From: Blastocatellia bacterium
GTDB lineage: Bacteria > Acidobacteriota > Blastocatellia > Pyrinomonadales > Pyrinomonadaceae
Length of the DNA stretch: 64,000 nucleotides
NCBI GenBank assembly: GCA_003168335.1
Contig: PMSM01000010.1
Location: 124,001 to 188,000, forward strand
Reading direction: 5' to 3'
Below are positions 39,948 to 47,258 of this stretch, piece after piece (positions within the stretch are counted from its first letter, which is position 1; every line of letters starts with the position of its first letter). The notes under the pieces are model-generated. The model had not been told where the DNA came from and ran no database searches. It saw nothing but the letters and a program-made list of their open reading frames with translations. Position numbers and translations under genes: made by a program.

Positions 39948-40508
39948 ATGCAGAAGCCTGAAGGCATAACCCAGCTCCTGGTGGATTGGAGCAACGGCGA
40001 CCAGAAGGCGCTCGACAAGCTGATGCCGCTGGTTTACCGCGAGCTGCGCCGGCTGGCGAGCAACTATCTCAGGCGAGAGCGACCGGGCCACACTCTGCAG
40101 CCGACGGCGCTGGTCAACGAAGCGTATTTGAAGCTGATCGATCAAAAGAGTGCGCGATGGCAGAATCGGGCACAGTTCTTCGGCGTGGCCGCCCAGTTGA
40201 TGCGCCGCATACTGGTCGACCACGCCCGCGCTCATCAGGCCGATAAGCGCGGCGGCTCTGATCAGCAAAGACTGTCGATCACCAGCGCCGAACGGCTTGT
40301 TCAACAACCTGAAGTCGATCTGCTGGCTCTTCATGAAGCGCTGGAGGAATTGGCAACGCTCGATCCTCAGCAGGAGCGCATAGTGGAGTTGCGTTTCTTT
40401 GGCGGGCTTTCTATTGAAGAGACTGCGGAAGTTCTCGGTGTCGGCCACGCCACAATCGAGCGTGATTGGAAAATGGCGCGGGCATGGCTCAGACGGAAGC
40501 TGGAATGA
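39948..40508 (+). CDS. ECF-type RNA polymerase sigma factor (acidobacterial subfamily)
   Basis: 186 residues from ATG 39948; a TTG 18 nt earlier is less likely. Sigma region 2 contains LMPLVYRELRRLASNYLRRE then RPGHTLQPTALVNEAYLKLI. Region 4 contains ELRFFGGLSIEETAEVLGVG then HATIERDWKMARAWLRRKL. The ALVNEAYL block marks the ECF subfamily often found beside Ser/Thr kinases in Acidobacteriota and Planctomycetes. The kinase gene starts 90 nt downstream on the same strand, so phosphorylation may control this sigma factor. No anti-sigma gene is evident. Confidence 0.9.
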   Translation: MQKPEGITQLLVDWSNGDQKALDKLMPLVYRELRRLASNYLRRERPGHTLQPTALVNEAYLKLIDQKSARWQNRAQFFGVAAQLMRRILVDHARAHQADKRGGSDQQRLSITSAERLVQQPEVDLLALHEALEELATLDPQQERIVELRFFGGLSIEETAEVLGVGHATIERDWKMARAWLRRKLE

Positions 40509-40598
40509 CGAATTCGCTTAAAGATCGCCGATGGATTCAAGATTTGTCCCCGCGTTGATTCATTAGGCGACCAAACGAGTGGCGCGAGGACATTGGTT

Positions 40599-43268
40599 AT
40601 GACACCCGAACGCTGGCAAAAAGTAAAGGAGATTTTTCAGTCGGCGATTGAGCTCGCGCCGGGCGAGCGATCTGACTTTCTGGCGAACGCGTGTGGTAGA
40701 GACGAGGCCCTACGCAAAGAGGTTGAATCACTCCTCGCTTCGCACGAGAAAGACGGCAGCTTCATTGACTCGCCTGCATACGAAGCGGCGGCCGCATTGC
40801 TGGTAGCTGAGAATACAGAACTGAAAGCCGGACAAACCATCGGCCATTACGAGATTCTTTCTGTCCTGGGCATAGGCGGGATGGGCGAAGTCTATCTGGC
40901 GCGCGATACGAAACTCAGTCGCAACGTCGCGCTAAAACTTCTGCCTGCCCTATTCACGAAGGATAAAGAACGACTACGCCGTTTCGAGCGGGAAGCGCGC
41001 GCGGCTTCCGCCCTCAACCATCCGAACATCATCACCATTTACGAAATCGGAGAGGCTGATGGTCGCAGATTCATGGCCACCGAGTTCGTTGATGGTGAGA
41101 CCCTGCGGCAACCGATTGCGGCTGGCCCATTGATGCCCGGCGAGGCTCTCAATATCGCCGAACAGATCGCTTCGGCTCTGGCCGAAGCGCATGCCGCCGG
41201 CATTATTCACCGCGACATTAAGCCCGAGAACATCGTGCTGCGCCGCGACGGCATCGTGAAAGTTCTCGACTTCGGTCTTGCGAAACTGATGGAAGAAAAA
41301 CAATCCGGGCCGGAAGATGCAACTCGCGCGATGGTCAGGACCAACGCCGGCGTAGTGATGGGCACCGTGACTTATATGTCGCCTGAGCAGGCGCGGGGAT
41401 TGCCGGTTGACGCGCGCACTGACATCTGGAGCCTCGGGGTGGTGCTGTACGAGATGGTCGCGGGACATGTGCCGTTTGCCGGAGAGACCACCAGCGATGT
41501 GATCTCGCTCATTCTGCAGAAAGAACCGCCGGCGCTTACGACAGTTTCGGCCGGCATTCCCGAAAGGCTCGATGACATTGTTAGCAAGACGCTGACTAAA
41601 GATCGCGAAGCGCGTTACCAGACGATCAAAGATTTGGCTCTCGATCTGAAGCGGCTGAAGCAGAAGCTGGATGTTGAGGCGGAAATCGAGCGCACACAGG
41701 CGCCGGAATTGCGCGGCGCAGCCGTGCGGACCGCGATCGAGCATCCGCGCGTCACTAAATCAAATCCCGAGGACGTTGGCAGTCGCTTCAGCATAAATAA
41801 AAAGGGCGTCGTTCTCGCCATCGCCAGCCTGCTAATTCTTGCGGCTGCGTTCGGCTACTACCTGATACGAGGTGGCGCTGGAGCACAACCCATTGATTCC
41901 ATCGCTGTGCTGCCCTTCGCTAACGCCGGCGGCGATCCAAACACCGACTACCTCTCTGACGGAATCACCGAGAGCATCATCAACTCGCTTTCGCAACTCC
42001 CGCAACTGAAGGTGATGGCCCGCAGCACTGTGTTTCATTTCAAAGGACGAGATACGGACGCGCGGGCAGTAGGGAAAGAACTCGGCGTGCGCGCCGTGCT
42101 AACCGGAAGACTCTCACAACAAGGCGACAATCTGATCATCAGCGCCGAGTTGGTCAACGTCTCAGACGGCGCGCAACTGTGGGGCGAACAGTACAACCGT
42201 CGCACGTCTGATCTGGCAGTATTGCAGCAAGACATCTCGCGCGAGATCACCGACAGGTTAAGGTTCAGGCTTTCCGGCGAACAACAACGGCAACTGAATA
42301 ACGGCGGCACCAACAACACCGAAGCCTACCAGCTTTACCTGAGAGGTCGTTCCTACCAGGGAAAGGGGACGGGTGAAGACTTTAGAAAAGCGATCGAGCA
42401 GTTTCAGCAGGCGACCGAACGGGATCCAAACTACGCGCTGGCTTACGTTAGTATCGCCGAATGTTACCTTGACATCGGCGCCTATATCGGCACGCCCACG
42501 CGTGAGATTCTACCGCAAGCCAGGGCTGCGGTTGAACGTGCCCTCCAGATAGATGATTCGCTCGCCGAAGCCCATGTAGCCCTGGCAAAGCTCTACCACG
42601 TTTCTTTGCTGTGGGAGCAGTCTGAAAAGGAATACCAGCGCGCCATCAGTCTCAATCCCAAGATAGGGGGCTTGGAGTTCTCTCAATTGCTGCGCTGCCA
42701 AATGCGCTACGACGAAGCGTTACGAGCGATCAAGCGCGAGCAGGAACGCGACCCGCTCGATCCTCGTGCGGGCGCCGTCGCAGCATTTATCTATCGAGGC
42801 TTGGGCGACGCTGATGCCGCGATTCGGGAAAGCAAACGAGTGATTGCGCTCGATCCGAAGTATCCGGTAGCGCGTGTCAGCCTGGGACTCGTCTACCTTG
42901 ACCAACGCCGTTATGAAGAGGCGATCGCCGAGCTTCAGAATGCGGTTGATTTCTCCGGGAGAGGAAGCTATGCGGTTGGTGTTCTCGGCGCCGCTTACGC
43001 AGCATCGGGAAAGCGCGCCGAGGCGCTGGCCATCGAGAGAGAACTGGAAGAGAAATATGCAAAGCGCGAGGCGAATGGAGCTGATCTCGCCCAGGTGTAC
43101 GCGGTACTGGGAGAGGATGATCAAGCAATCGCCTGGCTGGAAAAGGACTTAGACGCCGGCAACACTGCTTTCTTGATCTATGTTACAAACACCTATGTTC
43201 ACGTCCGGTTACACGATAACCCGCGCTACAAAGACTTTCTGCGGCGGATGGGATTGAAGGTGCAATAG
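40599..43268 (+). CDS. Receptor-like Ser/Thr protein kinase with TolB-like and TPR domains (kinase 1)
   Basis: 889 residues from ATG 40599. An N-terminal helical segment (TPERWQKVKEIFQSAIEL to EVESLLASHEK) precedes the kinase domain (about 82-345): Gly-loop LGIGGMGEVYLARD, catalytic HRDIKPENIVL, DFG in VLDFGLAKL, and SPEQARGL. One TM helix (about 403-423) is followed by a TolB-N/adenylate-cyclase-associated-like domain (IAVLPFANAGGDPNTDYLSD) and about eight TPRs. All catalytic residues are kept. It is paired with the ECF sigma gene upstream. A decayed copy of its 5' end lies at 43354. Confidence 0.92.
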   Translation: MTPERWQKVKEIFQSAIELAPGERSDFLANACGRDEALRKEVESLLASHEKDGSFIDSPAYEAAAALLVAENTELKAGQTIGHYEILSVLGIGGMGEVYLARDTKLSRNVALKLLPALFTKDKERLRRFEREARAASALNHPNIITIYEIGEADGRRFMATEFVDGETLRQPIAAGPLMPGEALNIAEQIASALAEAHAAGIIHRDIKPENIVLRRDGIVKVLDFGLAKLMEEKQSGPEDATRAMVRTNAGVVMGTVTYMSPEQARGLPVDARTDIWSLGVVLYEMVAGHVPFAGETTSDVISLILQKEPPALTTVSAGIPERLDDIVSKTLTKDREARYQTIKDLALDLKRLKQKLDVEAEIERTQAPELRGAAVRTAIEHPRVTKSNPEDVGSRFSINKKGVVLAIASLLILAAAFGYYLIRGGAGAQPIDSIAVLPFANAGGDPNTDYLSDGITESIINSLSQLPQLKVMARSTVFHFKGRDTDARAVGKELGVRAVLTGRLSQQGDNLIISAELVNVSDGAQLWGEQYNRRTSDLAVLQQDISREITDRLRFRLSGEQQRQLNNGGTNNTEAYQLYLRGRSYQGKGTGEDFRKAIEQFQQATERDPNYALAYVSIAECYLDIGAYIGTPTREILPQARAAVERALQIDDSLAEAHVALAKLYHVSLLWEQSEKEYQRAISLNPKIGGLEFSQLLRCQMRYDEALRAIKREQERDPLDPRAGAVAAFIYRGLGDADAAIRESKRVIALDPKYPVARVSLGLVYLDQRRYEEAIAELQNAVDFSGRGSYAVGVLGAAYAASGKRAEALAIERELEEKYAKREANGADLAQVYAVLGEDDQAIAWLEKDLDAGNTAFLIYVTNTYVHVRLHDNPRYKDFLRRMGLKVQ

Positions 43269-43792
43269 AATGCTGTCCGGTTCAGCCTTCCGCAAGCGAC
43301 CAAGGCTGTCGGTGAACGCAATAGGCTTCTTTGCGAACGATGAGGAAAACTCATCATGCCCAAACGCTGGCAGCGTTAAAGAGATATTCAGTCGGGCGCT
43401 TAGGCGTCGTCCGAGCGATCTGCCTTTCTCTCAGCGCCTGCAGCCAAGACGAATCGCTGCGCAAGGAGGTTAATCGCTTCTCGCTTCGCACCATAAAAAG
43501 ATGGGAGCTCCTCGTTGCGATGGGTCTCACACAGCTAAACGTCCCACATATCTGTGGCTCTCGATCAGTGGAGAAATCAAGAGCTTTCGGCAAGAGACCC
43601 GGCGATTTTCGTTTAGCGACCTGCCTGAGCTGAAGCCAGGTTGAGCCATGTAATAAGGAGAGATCTGGCCAGGCATTTCCTGAGGCACCAGCAATGGCCT
43701 GGCATGGGTTAATATTCGATGAACCTGCGGGTTGATGGCAAGACTTAGATCCCGTTGCTAGCTTCAATAATTTCAGGAGGGACAGCCAGCGG
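43269..43792. other. Gene-poor stretch containing a kinase relic
   Basis: About 520 nt between kinase 1 and higA. The first part is the relic described at 43354-43508. The remainder shows no recognisable gene. Confidence 0.5.
43354..43508 (+). pseudogene. Decayed 5' end of a second kinase gene
   Basis: About 150 nt match the 5' part of kinase 1. ATGCCCAAACGCTGGCAGCG parallels its opening ATGACACCCGAACGCTGGCA. GAGATATTCAGTCGGGCG parallels GAGATTTTTCAGTCGGCG. GACGAATCGCTGCGCAAGGA parallels GACGAGGCCCTACGCAAAGA. Stops and indels break the frame (an in-frame TAA follows CGCTGGCAGCG). The kinase domain itself is gone. Confidence 0.7.
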
Positions 43793-44068
43793 CTATGCGG
43801 CCTTCAAGCGTTCAAGTTTTCGCCGCCGCTTCTTTGACGCTTGCCACAGGTCATACTGTGCTTGCATGCCAATCCAGAGTTCCGGACTAGTGCCGAGGGC
43901 GTCGCCAAGGCGCAGGGCCATCTCAGCCGAGATTCCCGCGCTGCCATTCACAATGCGCGAAAGCGCGGCCCGCGTGATTCCCAAATGCCTGGCGGCAGCC
44001 GTCACGGGTACGTCTTCCAGGTAATCTCTCAACACAGTCCCCGGATGGGGTGGATTGAACATCCGCAT
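43793..44068 (-). CDS. higA: HigA-type antitoxin (XRE/HTH)
   Basis: 91 residues from ATG 44068 (GAGG 7 nt upstream). Opens MRMFNPPHPGTVLRDYLEDV, the HigA/VapI signature, then HTH TAAARHLGITRAALSRIVNG and ALRLGDALGTSPELWIGMQA. It neutralises the toxin gene 8 nt upstream and represses the operon. Order toxin-antitoxin is typical for higBA. Confidence 0.92.
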   Translation of the reverse strand: MRMFNPPHPGTVLRDYLEDVPVTAAARHLGITRAALSRIVNGSAGISAEMALRLGDALGTSPELWIGMQAQYDLWQASKKRRRKLERLKAA

Positions 44069-44076
44069 AAAACACC

Positions 44077-44355
44077 TCAGTGATAATCCTGATAATCCAC
44101 TAAAATGGCATCGCCACCTTGGAACGCAAATGTCAGGCGCCAATTGGCGCTTACATCAACCGACCAGTGGCCCGACAAATCACCACGCAGCCGGTGTAAT
44201 CTCCAGCCGGGCGCGTTCATGTCCTCCGGCCGCTTTGAATTGTCGAGCGCGAAAAGCTGCTTGCGTAGCTTCTCTGCGTGTTTCGGCTGGATGCCGGCCT
44301 TCGCTCCGACTCTAAAGAACTGCTCGATGCCTTTGTGCCGGAAGCTCTTGATCAC
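44077..44355 (-). CDS. higB: HigB-type toxin (RelE superfamily mRNA interferase)
   Basis: 92 residues from GTG 44355. It follows the HigB pattern: IKSFRHKGIEQFFRVGAKAG, KHAEKLRKQLFALDNS, DMNAPGWRLHRLRGDLSGHW and NWRLTFAFQGGDAILVDYQD then YH. HigB cuts mRNA at the ribosome. Followed by higA on the same strand. It lies within the tRNA-bounded segment, compatible with an island-stabilising role. Confidence 0.92.
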   Translation of the reverse strand: MIKSFRHKGIEQFFRVGAKAGIQPKHAEKLRKQLFALDNSKRPEDMNAPGWRLHRLRGDLSGHWSVDVSANWRLTFAFQGGDAILVDYQDYH

Positions 44356-44592
44356 CAGAAGCAGCGTATAGCGATACTATACAGCATGTCAACCAACTTC
44401 GATTCGTCATCCGGACCCTACGTCTCGTGGGCGGGATGACGAGAGAAGTCAACCTGGCGTAATTGGTAATCGACTAGTCGGTATTTTCTTTCAGTTCGTT
44501 ATTCATTCTCACTCAAGTCATCCAGACAATAACTCAGCGTGTCGCCGTAACAATCTCGTCGGCATTCAGGGCATCGTTTCATAGGCTAAATT

Positions 44593-47190
44593 CTATTCAG
44601 GAAACCCGACTTTCTTGACCAATTCCCTAAATCGCGGGTCGTCTCGCAGAAAATTAAAGGGTAATCGAATTTTGAGTTCTGAAATCTGTGGTTCGCGTTG
44701 ATCATACGCTTTGTTTAGGTATTCAAACGTTTTATCTTTGTCCTGGAGACGGGCATAGTCAATCGCAATTCGAAAGCCCGGCAGATAAGCATTTTTATCT
44801 TTCTCCAGACTTGATCTCTGACCGTCCAGTTGAATGTCTATTTGCTTTTGCACAAAACCCTTATAACCGTCTTTTTCAAAAGCTAGTTGGAGGTTTTTAA
44901 TGTTTTCTGGGCTGACGCCAAGGAGCTTGAGCTGGATAAAGCGTTGCTCAATGGCTTCCGAATACATCCCCTTGGCTTCATAATCAGTGGCGAGGTTATT
45001 GCGAAGACTTTGAGCATCAGGAAACAACTCGACGGTTTTCTTATATTGAGCAATTGCTTCGTCTTGCTTGCCTCCAAATTCAAATACTCTGCCCTTGTTG
45101 TTATTTATGACCATCGACAACGGGTCAAGTTCCAGAGCTTTATTTATCTCCGATAGTGCTTGATCGCTATTTCCCAAATACAAATAGACTTCTGACAGCC
45201 ATTGATATGCAGACGGATATTTCGGGTCGAGTTCGATTGCCCTCTTGAGTTCTCTCTCGGCTCCCTTAAAATCATAATCATAGTTGACCAAGATCTGACC
45301 AAGCGAAGCATGTGCTTCCGCCAGATTTGAATCGAGTTCGAGAGCCTTTTGTGCCGACTGCTTTGCCAGCGGCATATATTCACTTGGTCGGAAATTACCG
45401 TAATACGGCATCAAAGCTAATGTGTCGGCGAGTCCCGTTTGGGCGAGTGTGTAGTTCGGGTCATTAGCGATCGCTTGCTGGAAATACTCTCTGGCTTTTT
45501 GAAAGTCCTCGGTATTTCTTTTGTTCCAATGAAAACGCCCTTTCAAGTAAAGTTGCTGTGCTTCGGAACTGGTCGTGTAGGTCTTGCTTACTCGCTCCTG
45601 TTCGGTCGTCGTTAATTTCAAACGAAGTTTATCCGAAACGGTTTTGGCGATCTCACTCTGCAATGAAACGAGGTCGGATTGTTTGCGATTGTATTGCTCA
45701 CTCCAAATTACATCCTGAGTTTCGGTGTTGACCAATTCCAGACTCAGTTTCAAATCATCACCGCGTTGGGAAACTCTGCCCAACAAAACGGCTTGGACCT
45801 TCAATTCTTCACCGATCTTCTTCGGCGAAATCTCTTTGCCTTTGTAATAAAAAACGGTGCTTCTTGCCTTTACTGACAAATTAGGAATGTTCGACAAACT
45901 GCTGATCAGCGTTTCAGTCATTCCGTCCGAGAGATATTCGAGATCCGCGTTTCCGCTTTCGTTGACAAACGGCATCACCGCAATTGATTGGATGGCGACG
46001 CTCGAGTTCCGTCCCCGGAGATAGAGTGCGAAGGCCGTAATGCCGGCGACCACCACGATAAGACTAATGGCCACAGCAAGTTTGTGCTGCTTGATTCCGG
46101 TCGCGACATACTCGGCGCTGGAGGCTTTTGTCTCGATCGATGGGGTACCGATTGTCGGGCTGAGACTCTGGCTGCGCGTGCCTTCGGTTGAGCCTGTCGT
46201 TTCTCCTTTGCCTGGCGGCGTCACCGTTGTATCAATGCCGGCTCCTTGCAACTCGCGCCGCAACTCCTTCAATTCGATGGCGACTTCCTTAATCGATTGA
46301 TATCTCTCGTCAGGATCTTTCGCCAGACACCGGCGCACGATTCGCTGCAAGTCCGATGGTGCAGACGGATTCAATTCGGTGATCGACGGGGCCGATTCAT
46401 AGATGACCATGTGCAGCGATTTGACGACTGAATCACCTTCGAACGGCTTCTTGCCGGTGGCCGCTTCGAACAGCAGGCAGCCGAACGAGAAAATGTCTGA
46501 GCGCTGGTCGATTTCGTTCGTCTTGCCCTGGGCTTGTTCGGGCGACATGTAACCGACCGTGCCCATGATGATCCCTGGGGATGTGCCGGATGGGGATGGA
46601 AGAGGAGACGCGGGGACGGGGAGACGCGGCGACGCGGCGATTAGAGTTTCACCTTCGGCCCCGTGTCCCCGTGTCTCCGCGTCACCGTGTCCTTCGATCA
46701 GCTTCGCGAGACCAAAGTCCAAAATCTTCGCGTGGCCATCACGCGTGATCATGATGTTATCGGGCTTGAGGTCGCGATGCACGATTCCGGCCGCGTGTGC
46801 TTTTGCCAAACCTTCGGCGGCGTGTTGCAGGAAGCGGAGCAGCTTTCTGAGTTCAGTGTGCTCCTGATGAATCTTCTCGCGCAGCGTGACTCCATCGATG
46901 AACTCCATCGCAATGAAGTTCACGCCATCGCTCTCGCCAATCTCGTAGATGTGCGCGATGTTCGGATGATTGAGCGCGGCCGCCGCTTTCGCTTCCTGAA
47001 CGAAACGGCGCATTCGATCCTGATTTCCAGCAAGGTCTGCAGGAAGAATCTTGAGCGCAACTTTCCGATCGAGTTTTGTGTCCTGCGCCAAATACACTTC
47101 ACCCATTCCGCCCGCGCCGATCTTCGAGACGATCCGGTAATGCGCCAAAGTGGAACCGCTGGGCAGGTCTTTATTATTGGTCTGGTTCAA
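44593..47190 (-). CDS. Receptor-like Ser/Thr protein kinase with TolB-like and TPR domains (kinase 2)
   Basis: 865 residues. Kinase domain (about 22-310): Gly-loop IGAGGMGEVYLAQD, HRDLKPDNIMI, ILDFGLAKL, SPEQAQGKT. Between DFG and the SPEQ block lies an unusual insert of about 35 residues (HGDAETRGHGAEGET, then PRLPVPASPLPSPSG), encoded by an inverted-repeat element. TM helix near 390-410, then IAVMPFVNESGNADLEYLSD (TolB-like) and TPRs. The part encoded at 44600-46000 is clearly more A/T-rich (Lys, Asn, Ile codons) than the kinase part, suggesting a chimera. Last gene of the four-kinase run. Confidence 0.92.
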   Translation of the reverse strand: MNQTNNKDLPSGSTLAHYRIVSKIGAGGMGEVYLAQDTKLDRKVALKILPADLAGNQDRMRRFVQEAKAAAALNHPNIAHIYEIGESDGVNFIAMEFIDGVTLREKIHQEHTELRKLLRFLQHAAEGLAKAHAAGIVHRDLKPDNIMITRDGHAKILDFGLAKLIEGHGDAETRGHGAEGETLIAASPRLPVPASPLPSPSGTSPGIIMGTVGYMSPEQAQGKTNEIDQRSDIFSFGCLLFEAATGKKPFEGDSVVKSLHMVIYESAPSITELNPSAPSDLQRIVRRCLAKDPDERYQSIKEVAIELKELRRELQGAGIDTTVTPPGKGETTGSTEGTRSQSLSPTIGTPSIETKASSAEYVATGIKQHKLAVAISLIVVVAGITAFALYLRGRNSSVAIQSIAVMPFVNESGNADLEYLSDGMTETLISSLSNIPNLSVKARSTVFYYKGKEISPKKIGEELKVQAVLLGRVSQRGDDLKLSLELVNTETQDVIWSEQYNRKQSDLVSLQSEIAKTVSDKLRLKLTTTEQERVSKTYTTSSEAQQLYLKGRFHWNKRNTEDFQKAREYFQQAIANDPNYTLAQTGLADTLALMPYYGNFRPSEYMPLAKQSAQKALELDSNLAEAHASLGQILVNYDYDFKGAERELKRAIELDPKYPSAYQWLSEVYLYLGNSDQALSEINKALELDPLSMVINNNKGRVFEFGGKQDEAIAQYKKTVELFPDAQSLRNNLATDYEAKGMYSEAIEQRFIQLKLLGVSPENIKNLQLAFEKDGYKGFVQKQIDIQLDGQRSSLEKDKNAYLPGFRIAIDYARLQDKDKTFEYLNKAYDQREPQISELKIRLPFNFLRDDPRFRELVKKVGFPE
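46604..46692. repeat. GACGCGG-type inverted repeat inserted in frame in kinase 2
   Basis: Left arm GAGACGCGGGGACGGGGAGA and on to about 46640; right arm about 46660-46692 (CCGTGTCCCCGTGTCTCCGC, then GTCACCGTGTCC). The arms are degenerate tandem 7-9-mers that are inverted relative to each other. This is the type of dispersed element that encodes GDAETRRHGD / SPRLPVSPS peptides in several bacterial genomes. Here it stays in frame in the kinase activation segment. Confidence 0.7.
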
Positions 47191-47258
47191 TTCTATTCAG
47201 GTAGATTCGGAACAGCGCTTTGGCTGCCACAAATAATTCTCCCAGGGCCAAAGGCCTT

